64,000 bases of DNA from Bryobacterales bacterium. Its GTDB lineage: Bacteria; Acidobacteriota; Terriglobia; Bryobacterales; Bryobacteraceae. The stretch lies in NCBI GenBank assembly GCA_016789905.1, contig JAEUQC010000063.1, forward strand, positions 124,001 to 188,000, read 5' to 3'. The stretch's first letter is position 1, and the number at the start of each line of letters is the position of its first letter. The position numbers and the translations under genes were made by a program. The notes under the pieces were generated by a model that was not told the origin of the DNA, did not search any database, and was given only the letters and a program-made list of their open reading frames with translations. Shown piece by piece: positions 24,999 through 34,433 of the stretch.

Positions 24999-25451
24999 TT
25001 ATCGAAGCGCGTTCAGTACATCGGTGGCGGACAGGATCCCCACCAGTTTGTGTGTGTTCGCGTCCACCACGGCCAGCGTCTCGCCACACTCGTCCAGCAT
25101 CAAAATCCCTTGAATCACTGGGCTCTCCGGCGCCAGCGGCGGCGCGTCTGACCGCGTCACATACTTTTCCACCAGGTCCCCGGACGCGTCCGCCAGCTTG
25201 TCTTTCATCTTTTCCAGCGAACTCGGAACAAACGCCAGGTTCTCAATCGACTTCCGGTCCAGCCGCGCCGCCTTCGGCAGCAGCACGCCCCACACATCCT
25301 TCAAATCGAAGTTCCCATGATATACGCCCTCTGCGTCCACCACCGGCAAAAACTTGTGACCCGTCTCCACCAGCACTCGAAACGCCTCGCCGAACGTCTG
25401 GTCCATGCGCACGGAAACAGGCGCGCGGTTCATGATCTCGCCAATCTTCAT
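24999..25451 (-). CDS. CBS-domain pair protein
   Basis: A 150-aa protein made of two CBS motifs: 'IMNRAPVSVRMDQTFGEAFR' with 'HKFLPVVDAEGVYHGNFDLK' in the first half, and 'VIQGILMLDECGETLAVVD' with 'LVGILSATDVLNAL' in the second. Such stand-alone pairs bind adenosine nucleotides and gate partner transporters or enzymes. It opens the permease operon with a GAGGAG ribosome site before its ATG, so it probably regulates the two ArsB/NhaD-like permeases. The ligand is unknown. Confidence 0.85.
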   Translation of the reverse strand: MKIGEIMNRAPVSVRMDQTFGEAFRVLVETGHKFLPVVDAEGVYHGNFDLKDVWGVLLPKAARLDRKSIENLAFVPSSLEKMKDKLADASGDLVEKYVTRSDAPPLAPESPVIQGILMLDECGETLAVVDANTHKLVGILSATDVLNALR

Positions 25452-25569
25452 TGGATCTCCTCAGCTTCCTTCTGCAATTCTGGGTCCAGAATTTATGGGC
25501 CCATTTACGAAACTAACAGCATTTGACGGTTCATTTGCCCCTCGCTCGGGTCATTTCCCCCGCCCGCTT

Positions 25570-25580
25570 TTATACTGGTA
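25570..25580 (+). promoter_or_regulatory. Probable -10 element TATACTGGTAG before rlmA
   Basis: TATACT begins at 25571, about 20 bp before the rlmA start. An equivalent TATACTGGTAG occurs just before hemX (45780-45790). This placement implies very short leaders. The match is by eye, without a mapped transcript start. Confidence 0.35.
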
Positions 25581-25591
25581 GGAACCTGTTC

Positions 25592-26365
25592 ATGCTTCTT
25601 TGCCCCGTCCGCGATTGTCAACAGCCACTCCACCGCGAAGACCGCCGCTGGCTCTGCCCGCGCTCCCATTCCTTCGATATCGCTCGCAGCGGCTACGTCA
25701 ATCTTCTCCAGCCGCAGGACCGCCGTTCAAAGAACCCGGGCGACACCGCGGAAGCCGTCGCCGCCCGCCGCCGCCTCCACCATTCCGGCGTCACCGCGCC
25801 CCTTCTCCACGCCATCGGCAGTCTGCTCGCTCCCGCCAGTCACGACACCGTCCTCGATGCCGGCTGCGGCGATGGCTTCTATCTCGGCAGTCTCTCTCTC
25901 CTTCACGGTTTCCAGGCTACCGGCATCGATATCTCCATCCCCGCCATCGATCTCGCCGCCCGGCGCTACCCCCACTGCCATTGGCTCGTCGCCAATGCCG
26001 ATCGTGTCATCCCTTGCGTCGGCGAATCCTTCTCGAAAATCCTCTCCATCACCGCCCGCATGAACCCGCCCGAATTCCGCCGCGTCCTCAGACCCGGCGG
26101 CCAACTCCTCGTCGCCATCCCCTCCCCCATCGATCTCATCGAACTCCGCGGCCCGTCCCGGGACCGCGTCGGCCGCACCATCCAATCCTTCGCTCCGCTC
26201 TTCACTCTCCAACACCAGCAACGCGCCACCACAACCGCCCCGCTCGATGCCGGCGCCGTCCGCGACCTCCAACACGCCACCTATCGCCCCCTCCAGTCCC
26301 AACCGGCAGAGGCCATGCAAGTCACCTTCAGCCTCGATCTTTTGCTCTTCGCTACCGCCCCGTAA
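25592..26365 (+). CDS. rlmA: RlmA-type 23S rRNA (guanine-N1) methyltransferase
   Basis: A 257-aa protein with the RlmA family layout. The N-terminal zinc site 'LLCPVRDCQQPLHREDRRWL' continues with 'CPRSHSFDIARSGYVNLLQP'. The SAM core follows with 'VLDAGCGDGFYLGSL' and 'ATGIDISIPAIDLAARRYP', then 'RVLRPGGQLLVAIPSP'. It methylates N1 of G745 or the equivalent in 23S rRNA hairpin 35. The ATG at 25592 has a GGTAGGAA ribosome site; upstream frame space is not part of the family. Its 3' end overlaps the convergent ndh gene by 14 bp. Confidence 0.85.
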   Translation: MLLCPVRDCQQPLHREDRRWLCPRSHSFDIARSGYVNLLQPQDRRSKNPGDTAEAVAARRRLHHSGVTAPLLHAIGSLLAPASHDTVLDAGCGDGFYLGSLSLLHGFQATGIDISIPAIDLAARRYPHCHWLVANADRVIPCVGESFSKILSITARMNPPEFRRVLRPGGQLLVAIPSPIDLIELRGPSRDRVGRTIQSFAPLFTLQHQQRATTTAPLDAGAVRDLQHATYRPLQSQPAEAMQVTFSLDLLLFATAP

Positions 26366-27581
26366 TCAGCCGCGCCCCGCGGTTGAAGCTCAGGTACTGG
26401 AACGCCCAATGCACAAACACCTGCACCCGGTTCCGGAATCCCACCAGGTACATGATGTGAATGAATAGCCACAACAACCACGCCAAAAATCCGCTCATCC
26501 GGAACTTCCCGAAGTCCGCGATCGCCGCCGCCCGCCCAATCGTCGCCAGGTTTCCCTTGTCCAAATAGACAAACGGCTCCAGCGCCTTCCCCAGCAGCAA
26601 CGCGCCAATCGCGTCTCCTACGTAGCGCCCCTGCTGCATTGCCACCGGCGCCACTCCCGGCAGCGGCTGCCCTTGCCGCGCCGCCATGTCGCCCAGAACA
26701 AAAACCTCCGCCCGGCCCGGCAATTGGCAAGTCGGTGTCACCACCACTCGCCCAGCCCTGTCCAACTCCGCGCCCAGCTTCGCCCCCAATGGCGACGCCT
26801 TCACCCCCGCGCCCCACAACACCGTCCGCGACGCAATCCGCTCCCCGTCCCCCAGCGTCACCCCCTCGGCGTCCACCGCCGCCACCCCCACGCCCGTCTT
26901 CACCCGCACACCCAAACTTAGCAGCGCCCGCTCCGCCGCCGCGCCTAGCTCCGCCGGGAATGCCGTCAATATGCGCGGCCCCGCCTCCAGCAAAATAATC
27001 CGCGCCTCCTCCGGCCGAAACGACCGGAAGTCTTCCTTCAACGTGTCGTTGGCAATCTCCCCCAGCGTCCCGGCCAACTCCACCCCCGTCGGCCCGCCGC
27101 CCACAATCAGGAATGTCAATAGCGCTCGCCGCCTCTCGGCGTCGGGTTCCTTTTCCGCCGCCTCAAACGCACCCAGTATCCGCCCCCGTATCTCGGTCGC
27201 GTCCTCGATTGTCTTCAGCCCCGGCGCCACCGCCTCCCACTCCTCATGGCCAAAGTAGTGGTGCCGCGCCCCCGCCGCTATCACCAGATAGTCGTAGGCC
27301 AGCTCTCCATCGGACAGCAACACCCGCCGCCCGTCCAAATCGAAGCCCGTCACCTCGCCCAATAGCGTCCGAACGTTTTTGTACGGCGCCAGCACGCTCC
27401 GCAGCGGCGCGCAGATGTCGGCCGGCGATAGTCCCCCCGTCGCAACCTGATACAGCAGCGGCTGAAACACGTGGAAGTTCCGCCGGTCCACCAGCGTTAC
27501 CGCCACGCCCCGCTGCCGCGCCAGCCGCTTGGCCACCGCCAGTCCGCCGAACCCGCCGCCAACGATCACCACATGCGCCAT
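26352..27581 (-). CDS. ndh: Type II NADH dehydrogenase
   Basis: A 409-aa single-subunit NADH:quinone oxidoreductase. The FAD Rossmann motif is 'VVIVGGGFGGLAVAKRLAR' (~4-22) and the NADH motif is 'LIVGGGPTGVELAGTLGEI' (~160). The quinone-site segment 'VFVLGDMAARQGQPLPGVAP' with 'AMQQGRYVGDAIGALL' is conserved. The C-terminus has the membrane-anchoring amphipathic/hydrophobic part 'GFLAWLLWLFIHIMYLVGFR'. It oxidises NADH without ion pumping, complementing the ion-pumping Rnf complex encoded nearby. It converges on rlmA with a 14-bp 3' overlap and diverges from the DNA-repair cluster. Confidence 0.92.
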   Translation of the reverse strand: MAHVVIVGGGFGGLAVAKRLARQRGVAVTLVDRRNFHVFQPLLYQVATGGLSPADICAPLRSVLAPYKNVRTLLGEVTGFDLDGRRVLLSDGELAYDYLVIAAGARHHYFGHEEWEAVAPGLKTIEDATEIRGRILGAFEAAEKEPDAERRRALLTFLIVGGGPTGVELAGTLGEIANDTLKEDFRSFRPEEARIILLEAGPRILTAFPAELGAAAERALLSLGVRVKTGVGVAAVDAEGVTLGDGERIASRTVLWGAGVKASPLGAKLGAELDRAGRVVVTPTCQLPGRAEVFVLGDMAARQGQPLPGVAPVAMQQGRYVGDAIGALLLGKALEPFVYLDKGNLATIGRAAAIADFGKFRMSGFLAWLLWLFIHIMYLVGFRNRVQVFVHWAFQYLSFNRGARLITGR

Positions 27582-27631
27582 ATTGTTTTAGCCTACATCT
27601 CCTCACGCGGCATCTATCCTGGAAGAGGCTC

Positions 27632-28573
27632 ATGCAAGTCGAATACTCTCCCGATGGAATCTACCTGCCCGCCATCGGCTTGTGGCTCGATCCGCGCGCG
27701 ACCGTCCCCGCCGCCTGGCTCTCCCACGCCCATTCCGATCACGCTCGCGGCCTTCACCAAACCGTCATCGCCTCCGCCATCACCGCCCAGCTCTATCGCC
27801 ACCGCTGGCCGCTCCCCGCCGGCCGCCAGCAGCAAACCCTCCTCCTCAATCCCAACCAATCCATCGAATGGAACGGGGCCACGCTCACCGCCCGCCAGGC
27901 TTCGCACATCCTCGGCGCCGCCCAACTCCTCGTCGAACACCAAGGCGAACGCCTCGTTTACACTGGCGACATCAAGCGCCGCGCCCCCATCTGCGGCTGG
28001 CCCACCGAACCCACCCCCTGCGATCATCTCATCATCGAATCCACTTTCGGCCTGCCCATCTATCAATTCCTCGAAGCCGGCATCGCGCAAACCCGCATCG
28101 CCAATTTCGCTCTCGAATGCCTCGCCGCCGGCCAGACGCCCGTCTTTCAAGGCTACGGCCTCGGCCGCGGCCAGGAGATCGCCCACACCCTCGCGCTCCA
28201 CCAGATCCCCTGCCAAATCCACCATTCCATCGCCGCGCTCATTCCCTATTTCGAAGCCGAAGGTTACACGTTCCCCGTCCATTCCGGCGGCGGAGCTATC
28301 CTCGTCACTCCCGGCCTCGAAGAAAAAATCCCGCTCCCGCCCACAAAACGCAAAGTCGCCCTCGTCAGCGGCTGGGCCGCGCTCGATAACGCCCGTGCCC
28401 GCGCCAACGCCGACGTTCTCATCCCCTATTCCGATCACGCCGATTTCTCCGAACTCCTCCAACTCATCGCCGAATCCGCCCCCAGCCAAATCGATATCGT
28501 CCACGGCTACGCCGCGCCCTTCGCGCGAATTCTCCGCGACCGTGGCTACAACGCCCGCCAGGCGGCCGCCTGA
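27632..28573 (+). CDS. Ligase-associated DNA exonuclease (MBL fold)
   Basis: A 313-aa metallo-beta-lactamase-fold nuclease of the ligase-associated exonuclease family. The metal motif is 'WLSHAHSDHARG' (HxHxDH), with 'TARQASHILGAAQLLVEH', 'RLVYTGDIKRR' and 'HLIIESTFGLPIYQFLE' downstream. The C-terminal beta-CASP-like part ends with 'ADVLIPYSDHADFSELLQLI'. It probably trims 3' ends during double-strand break repair. It is the first gene of a four-gene cluster and its TGA overlaps the ligase ATG (TGATG). The start at 27632 was chosen by family length and a GGAAGAGG ribosome site. Confidence 0.9.
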   Translation: MQVEYSPDGIYLPAIGLWLDPRATVPAAWLSHAHSDHARGLHQTVIASAITAQLYRHRWPLPAGRQQQTLLLNPNQSIEWNGATLTARQASHILGAAQLLVEHQGERLVYTGDIKRRAPICGWPTEPTPCDHLIIESTFGLPIYQFLEAGIAQTRIANFALECLAAGQTPVFQGYGLGRGQEIAHTLALHQIPCQIHHSIAALIPYFEAEGYTFPVHSGGGAILVTPGLEEKIPLPPTKRKVALVSGWAALDNARARANADVLIPYSDHADFSELLQLIAESAPSQIDIVHGYAAPFARILRDRGYNARQAAA

Positions 28574-30165
28574 TGGATTCGCTCGCCCTGGCCGCTGAAC
28601 GCGTCGCCGCCACCAGTTCCCGCAACGAAAAGGTCGCTCATCTCGCCGCCTATCTCCGCGCCCTCTCCAATGACGATCTCGCCCTCGCCGCCCGTTTCCT
28701 CTCCGGTCTCGGCAAGCTTTCCGTCGGCCACGCCACCATGCGCGCCGCCCTGGAAGCCGCCACCAAATGGGACCGCGAAACCATCTCCCTGTGCTACCGC
28801 GAAGTCGGCGACAGCGGCGAAACCATCGCCCATCTCTGCCGCCCCATCACCAAAGGCGAACCCATGCCCTTAACCCTCGCCGCCACCTATTTCGAAACCC
28901 TCCAGCACACCCGCCTCACGCAATCCAAAGTTGACTTGCTCACTCGCATCTTCCAAACCCACTCCGCCCCCGCCCTCAAGTTCTTCGTCAAATCCATCAC
29001 CGGCAACTTCCGCATCGGCCTGCAGGAAAAAATGCTCGAAGATGCTCTCGCCCTCGCCACCGGCCAACCCTCCGCCGCCGTCCGCGCCGCCAACAATCGT
29101 TGCGGCGATCTCGCCGCCGTCGCCCTCTCCGCCCGCTCCGGCGAGTTGGAAAAAATCGAAGTCACTCTCTTCCACCCGCTAGACTTTATGCTCGCCCAGC
29201 CCTTCGACGAATCGAAGGAACTCGACACCCCCGCCAACTGGTACGCCGAAGATAAGTACGACGGCATCCGCTCCCAGCTCCACGTCGCCAATGGAACGGT
29301 GAAACTCTTCACCCGCGGTCTCGACGACACCACCGCCGCCTTCCCCGAAATCGTTCTGGCCTTCACCGGCCAGCCCGGCCCGCTCATCCTCGATGGCGAA
29401 GTCCTCGCCTTCCGCGACGGCCGCCCCCTGCCCTTCCACCTCCTGCAACAGCGCATCGCCCGTAAGAAGGTCAGCCAGAAAACGAGGAACGAAATCCCGG
29501 TCCTGTTCCTTGCCTACGATATCCTGATGCATCAGGGGGAACTCGTCTTCGATAAGCCCATTGAGCACCGCCGCGCCATCCTGGAATCGTTGCGCCTCTC
29601 GAACCTGTCGCAACAAACGCAACTGCAAAGCCACGCGCAAATCGAAGAACTCTTCCAGGCTGCCCGCGCCCGTGGCAACGAAGGTCTTGTGCTCAAACGT
29701 CGCGGCTCCCTCTACGAATCAGGCAAGCGCGGCGCCAACTGGCTGAAGGTAAAGCGTCCCTTTGCCACCCTCGATGTCGTCATCACCGCCGCCGAACACG
29801 GCCATGGCCACCGCGCCGGCGTTCTCAGCGATGTCACTTTCGCCGTTCGCGACGGGGACAGATTTCTCAACATCGGCAAAGCCTATTCCGGCCTCACGGA
29901 CGCCGAAATCAAGGAACTGACGAAACTCCTTCGCGCCTCCACCATCGAACGTTACGCCGGCGGACGCGTGCAGATCGTGCGCCCGGAAATCGTCCTCGAA
30001 GTAGCCTTCGATGGCCTCCAGCGCAGCCCTCGCCACAAAAGCGGCTACGCCCTCCGCTTTCCGCGCATTGTCCGCTGGCGCCGCGACAAAGGCCCCGCCG
30101 ATATCGACACGCTCTCGCATATCCACAGCCTTTTCCACACGTTTTCCACCGCCACGCCCGCATGA
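28573..30165 (+). CDS. ATP-dependent DNA ligase
   Basis: A 530-aa ATP-dependent ligase. An N-terminal DNA-binding domain (~1-190) is followed by the nucleotidyltransferase domain with the AMP-accepting lysine in motif I 'AEDKYDGIRSQLH' (~226-238), motif III-like 'PLILDGEVLAF', motif IV 'NEGLVLKRRGSLYESGKRG' and motif V 'WLKVKRPFATLDVV'. The OB domain ends with 'VLEVAFDGLQRSPRHKSGYA', as in LigB-type enzymes. It seals nicks during repair and is separate from the NAD-dependent replicative LigA. The start overlaps the exonuclease stop, and the helicase start overlaps this gene's stop by 4 bp. Confidence 0.93.
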   Translation: MDSLALAAERVAATSSRNEKVAHLAAYLRALSNDDLALAARFLSGLGKLSVGHATMRAALEAATKWDRETISLCYREVGDSGETIAHLCRPITKGEPMPLTLAATYFETLQHTRLTQSKVDLLTRIFQTHSAPALKFFVKSITGNFRIGLQEKMLEDALALATGQPSAAVRAANNRCGDLAAVALSARSGELEKIEVTLFHPLDFMLAQPFDESKELDTPANWYAEDKYDGIRSQLHVANGTVKLFTRGLDDTTAAFPEIVLAFTGQPGPLILDGEVLAFRDGRPLPFHLLQQRIARKKVSQKTRNEIPVLFLAYDILMHQGELVFDKPIEHRRAILESLRLSNLSQQTQLQSHAQIEELFQAARARGNEGLVLKRRGSLYESGKRGANWLKVKRPFATLDVVITAAEHGHGHRAGVLSDVTFAVRDGDRFLNIGKAYSGLTDAEIKELTKLLRASTIERYAGGRVQIVRPEIVLEVAFDGLQRSPRHKSGYALRFPRIVRWRRDKGPADIDTLSHIHSLFHTFSTATPA

Positions 30166-32672
30166 CCTCTCTCCCCCATTCCAACAAACGGCCCTGGCCG
30201 GACTGGGTGCCGCCCTCGCTCTCCGCCTGGTTCGTCGCCAATTTTTCCGCGCCCACCCACACCCAGCAACTCGCCTGGCGCCGTACGTTCCATGGCGGCC
30301 ACACGCTCATCCTCGCTCCCACCGGTTCCGGCAAAACCCTCTCCGCCTTCTTTAGTGTCCTCGCCCAACTCGGTGCCCGCGCCCAGCGCGGCAAACTCCC
30401 CAACGCCGTCCTCGCCGTCTACGTCTCTCCCTTGCGCGCTCTCGGCCGCGACATCTACCGAAACCTGGAGGCGCCCCTCCAGGCCCTCAACGCCGCTCTT
30501 CCCCCTTCCAACCGCGTCCGCATGGAAATCCGCACCGGAGACACCGCGCCCAATGACCGCGCCCGCATGTCCCGCCGCCGCCCCCACCTTCTCCTCACCA
30601 CTCCCGAATCGCTCAGTTCGCTCCTCTCCCAACAACCCTGGCGCGACGGCTTCGAACCGGAAACCGTCATCGTCGATGAAATCCATTCCTTCGCCGAAAA
30701 CAAGCGCGGCTCCCTCCTTGCGCTCACCCTCGAACGCCTCCAGGCCCGCGCGCCCCATACACTCCAGCGCATCGGCCTCTCCGCCACCGCCCAGCCCGCG
30801 GAAGCCGTTGCTCAACTCCTCTGCGGCCGCCGCCCCTGCTCCATCGTCTCGGATTCCATCCGCCGCATGCATCGCGTCGAAATCCACGCGCCCGCCGCCC
30901 TGCCCGCCGCCGGCTACGACCCCGGCCGCATCGCCCACGCCGTCATCGACGCCGTGCAACAGGCCCAAACCACCCTCGCCTTCACCGCCACCCGCTCCGC
31001 CGCCGAACGCCTCGGCCTCGCCCTCACCCTTCTTCTGCCCGATGAGGAAAATCGCATTGCCGTCCACCATGCCTCCGTCGAACGCGCTGCGCGCGAAGAG
31101 GTCGAACAGCGCCTCGCCGCCGGCCAGATGCGCGCCGTCGTCTGCTCCACGTCACTTGAAATGGGTGTTGATTACGCCAACGTCGATCAGGTGCTCCTCA
31201 TCGGTACACCCCGCGGCGTCTCTCGCGCCCTGCAGCGCCTTGGCCGTAGCGGCCATCGCGTCGGTGGTGTCGCTTTCGGCCGCATTCTCCCTCTCAGCCT
31301 TCCCGATCTCATGGAGGCGCTCGCCCTCCGCCAGGCTGTGCTCGCCGGCTACATTGAGGATCTTCGCATCCCTCAGGCCCCGCTCGATGTGCTCGCGCAA
31401 TGCCTCCTCGGCATGGCCGTGGAACGCCCGCACGGCATAGAGGAGGCCTGGGCGTTAGCCCGGGCTGCCGGACCCTACTTACAGTTAACCCGGCCTGATT
31501 TCGACGCGGCGTTGAACTATCTCGCCGGCGGCGGCCAGGTTCTCGCCCGTTTCGGCAAAATCATCATGGAAAACGGCGAATTCCGCGTCGCCAGCGCCAA
31601 ACTCGCCCGCGAGTATTTCCAGGCCATCGGCACCATCTCGGAGGATTTCCGCGTCAGGATCGTTACCAAAAACCACCGCCGCCTCGGCGAAGTGGAAGAA
31701 GGGTTTCTAACTTCCCTCCGCCCCGGAGAGGCATTCTCCATCGGCGGCAAGGCCGTGGAAGTGGAAACCCTCCACGGCGCCATCGCCGTCGTCAAACCCT
31801 CCGCCAGCGACCGTGTCACCACGCCCCGCTGGATGGGCGGAAAAATGCCGCTTTCCACCCGCATGGCCGAAGAGGAACTCCGCCTCCGCCGCCACCTCCG
31901 CGCCGCCTGGAGCGAGGGCGGCCGCCCTCATGTCGAAGCGGTCCTGCGCGAAGTCTATCAGGCCACCATGCAACACGCCGAACTCGCCGGCGCCTTCATT
32001 GAGCGCCAATGCCACGCCGCGCCCATCCCCATCGATTCGCCCGTGCAATTCGAGTTTGTCTCCCGCGCCAAACGCCGCCTGCTCATGGTCCATTGTGTCG
32101 CCGGCCGCGCCGTCAATCAGTCGCTCGCCTGGGTCGCCGCCCATCGCTTGGCCAGGGGCGAAAGCGTGGTTTCCAATAGCGACGATCATGGCCACCTGCT
32201 GGTCCTCAATCACAAAATCGATGTCAGTGAGTCGGCTCTCCGCCAAGCCTACAACCCCGCCGGTTTCCTCGCCGATCTGGAAACCGTGCTCAAAACCACC
32301 GATACTCTCGGCCGCCGTTTCCGCGCCGTTGCCGAAACCGGGCAACTTGTCAAACGCCGAGGCTCCGGCCAGCGTTTTCAAGCCTGGAATGGCGCGCTGA
32401 TCTACCAGACGTTGCTAACATACGAGCCCAATCACTTACTCGTCAAGGAGACGGTCCGCGAAGTGCTTGGCGACATGCTCGACGCTCCCAACGCCCTCCG
32501 CCACGCCGAACACATCTTCCATGAAAAATGGGAGATCTTCGAACACCCTCGCCCCTCGCCCTTCGCTCTCCCGCTATTTGCCGCCTTCAATCGCGAAGTT
32601 CTGCTCGCCCAGGACCCCGGCAAGGCCTTCGATGAATTCGCTGCCTCCATCTACGAAGAGTGGAATGATTGA
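30162..32672 (+). CDS. Ligase-associated DEXH-box helicase (Lhr-like)
   Basis: An 836-aa superfamily 2 helicase. Walker A is 'LILAPTGSGKTLSAFFSVL' (~45), Walker B is 'VIVDEIHSFAENKRGSLLA', motif III is 'IGLSATAQPAEAV', and motif VI is 'RALQRLGRSGHRVGGVAFG'. The long C-terminal region (Lhr core and winged-helix domain) continues to 'SIYEEWND'. It unwinds DNA or DNA-RNA hybrids in the ligase-associated repair pathway. It overlaps the ligase gene by 4 bp, and the pdeM ATG lies 8 bp inside its end. Confidence 0.94.
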   Translation: MTSLPHSNKRPWPDWVPPSLSAWFVANFSAPTHTQQLAWRRTFHGGHTLILAPTGSGKTLSAFFSVLAQLGARAQRGKLPNAVLAVYVSPLRALGRDIYRNLEAPLQALNAALPPSNRVRMEIRTGDTAPNDRARMSRRRPHLLLTTPESLSSLLSQQPWRDGFEPETVIVDEIHSFAENKRGSLLALTLERLQARAPHTLQRIGLSATAQPAEAVAQLLCGRRPCSIVSDSIRRMHRVEIHAPAALPAAGYDPGRIAHAVIDAVQQAQTTLAFTATRSAAERLGLALTLLLPDEENRIAVHHASVERAAREEVEQRLAAGQMRAVVCSTSLEMGVDYANVDQVLLIGTPRGVSRALQRLGRSGHRVGGVAFGRILPLSLPDLMEALALRQAVLAGYIEDLRIPQAPLDVLAQCLLGMAVERPHGIEEAWALARAAGPYLQLTRPDFDAALNYLAGGGQVLARFGKIIMENGEFRVASAKLAREYFQAIGTISEDFRVRIVTKNHRRLGEVEEGFLTSLRPGEAFSIGGKAVEVETLHGAIAVVKPSASDRVTTPRWMGGKMPLSTRMAEEELRLRRHLRAAWSEGGRPHVEAVLREVYQATMQHAELAGAFIERQCHAAPIPIDSPVQFEFVSRAKRRLLMVHCVAGRAVNQSLAWVAAHRLARGESVVSNSDDHGHLLVLNHKIDVSESALRQAYNPAGFLADLETVLKTTDTLGRRFRAVAETGQLVKRRGSGQRFQAWNGALIYQTLLTYEPNHLLVKETVREVLGDMLDAPNALRHAEHIFHEKWEIFEHPRPSPFALPLFAAFNREVLLAQDPGKAFDEFAASIYEEWND

Positions 32673-33330
32673 ACTCCATCCCAGCGGGGCGCTCTGGCTG
32701 CCGGAGCAGGGAACTGCCCTCATCGCCGACTTACATCTCGGCTTCACCTGGGCGCAGCGCCGCCGTGGCGAACTCTGGCCGCTCACCGATGGCGGCGCAA
32801 AAGCCAAACTCCGCCGGCTCTGCGCCGAACTCAGGCCCTCAACGCTCGTCCTGGTCGGCGACGTAGTCCATGCTCCCAACCCTGCCGCGGAGGAAGCGCA
32901 ACTCATCCAGGAGACACTCGGCCAGGTAAGTGCCGAACTCATCTGCGTCGCCGGCAATCACGACCGCGACCGGAACTTCCAGTCCGAGTGGCGAACCGAG
33001 GGTATCCGCGCCATCCACGGCGACGTGCTCCCGCCGGCGCCGGAACCGGGCGTGCTGACGGTGGTCGGCCATTTTCATCCCGTGATGAAGCTCCGTGACG
33101 CCGCCCAAATCCGCCGCCGCCACCGTGCATTTCTCCATGGCAACGGTCTCGTCGTCCTCCCCGCCTTCTCACCCTTCGCCAGCGGCACCGACATGCGGGC
33201 CGAAATGCCCGCGGAACTGCGCCAGTGGTTCGGCGGGAACGACATCGAAGTTACCATCACTTCCGGCGAAAAGCTCCTTCCGCTCGGCGCGCACCGGCTC
33301 GTCCGTGACAGCCTTCGCCCCGTCCGCTAG
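32665..33330 (+). CDS. pdeM: Ligase-associated DNA damage response endonuclease PdeM
   Basis: A 221-aa metallophosphoesterase. Metal motifs are 'TALIADLHLGFTWAQRRRG' (DxH), 'LVLVGDVVH' (GDxxH), 'CVAGNHDRD' (GNHD) and 'LTVVGHFHP' (GHxHP). The protein is the fourth part of the ligase-associated cluster and probably acts as a nuclease or phosphatase on DNA ends. The ATG at 32665 overlaps the helicase stop by 8 bp. Its end converges with the alaX-like gene (4-bp overlap). Confidence 0.92.
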   Translation: MIELHPSGALWLPEQGTALIADLHLGFTWAQRRRGELWPLTDGGAKAKLRRLCAELRPSTLVLVGDVVHAPNPAAEEAQLIQETLGQVSAELICVAGNHDRDRNFQSEWRTEGIRAIHGDVLPPAPEPGVLTVVGHFHPVMKLRDAAQIRRRHRAFLHGNGLVVLPAFSPFASGTDMRAEMPAELRQWFGGNDIEVTITSGEKLLPLGAHRLVRDSLRPVR

Positions 33331-34433
33331 ATCCCCAGCGCCGCCGCCAACGGTCCAATATCCGCCACGCTTCCCTGCGCCAACGCCGCCGTCCCGCCCC
33401 CGCGCCCGAACTGCTTCAGCAGGTTCCCGCAGTGTACCGCCGGGTCTGACGACGCCACCAGCACCGCCCCTCCGCCCGTCGCCAAAAACACACCTTTCCC
33501 GCACCCCACAAACGCCTGTGCCAGCGCCCGCGTTGCATCATCCACCGCGTCTAACTTCTCCCAATGCCGCCCGCCCGCCGCCGCTGCAAACAGCGCCCGC
33601 CCCTTGTAACCAGCCAGCTCCAGCGTCAAGCTCTTCACTATTTTTTGCGCGTCTTTCGCCGCTTCCTGCAGCGCGCCCACCGCCGCCGGAACCTCTTCCA
33701 ACGGCCGTGAGAATGCCCGTCCCGCCGCCGTCAGCAGTTCAAAATCCATCCGCGCCCGCCGCACCGCCATTGACCCGCAAACAAACTCCACCCGCGTGTT
33801 CCCGCGAATCTTTTCCGCCCTTCGCAGCAACAACGCGCCAATCTCGCCTGTCTGCTTCACGTGCGTCCCGCCGCACGCGCTCTTGTCCAAGCCCGCAATA
33901 GACACAATCCGCAATGGCCCCGTCCGTTCCGATGCCTTCCGCAGTCCCTCCGGATTCTCTTCAAACGCAATACCCACCGCGCGGTTCTCCACAATCACGG
34001 CATTCGCTCTCGCTTCCGCCTCTCGCAACTGCGTTTCGGAAACGGCGCCCGCCGCCAGTTCCACGGTCCCGCCCGCTTCCCCCAAATGCACGCTCGCCGT
34101 CGCGAACCCAAACAACTCATGAAACACCGCCGATAGCAGATGCTGCCCGGTGTGCTGCTGCATGAACACAAACCGGCGTGCCCAATCGATCTCACCGCGA
34201 ACCATTCCTGCCGCGATCGGTGTCGCCAGCACATGGGTTACCACGTCCCCATCGTCCACGACATCAACCACCCGCGCCCCGCCCAGCGTTCCCGTATCGA
34301 ACAACTGCCCGCCGGCTGTCGGATAAAACGCCGACCGGTCCAGCACAACCCGAAGACCCTCTCCGCTCACCGATTGGGTCGTCGCTTCAAACTGCGTCAA
34401 ATAGCAGTCGCTGTAATAGAGCCGCTCAGTCAC
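33327..34433 (-). CDS. AlaX-type alanyl-tRNA editing protein with DHHA1 domain
   Basis: A 368-aa stand-alone editing protein related to the AlaRS editing half. The zinc site is formed by 'FMQQHTGQHLLSAVFHELFG' (HxxxH) and 'DKSACGGTHVKQTGEIGALL' (CxxxH), and a DHHA1-like C-terminus holds 'FVGCGKGVFLATGGGAVLV' and 'GNLLKQFGRGGGTAALAQGS'. It clears Ser- or Gly-mischarged tRNA-Ala in trans. The start is GTG (34431-34433), overlapping the stop of a short remnant ORF as GTGA. Two damaged copies of this 5' end lie just upstream (see the neighbouring pseudogenes), so this is the surviving full-length copy of a local duplication. Confidence 0.9.
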   Translation of the reverse strand: MTERLYYSDCYLTQFEATTQSVSGEGLRVVLDRSAFYPTAGGQLFDTGTLGGARVVDVVDDGDVVTHVLATPIAAGMVRGEIDWARRFVFMQQHTGQHLLSAVFHELFGFATASVHLGEAGGTVELAAGAVSETQLREAEARANAVIVENRAVGIAFEENPEGLRKASERTGPLRIVSIAGLDKSACGGTHVKQTGEIGALLLRRAEKIRGNTRVEFVCGSMAVRRARMDFELLTAAGRAFSRPLEEVPAAVGALQEAAKDAQKIVKSLTLELAGYKGRALFAAAAGGRHWEKLDAVDDATRALAQAFVGCGKGVFLATGGGAVLVASSDPAVHCGNLLKQFGRGGGTAALAQGSVADIGPLAAALGI

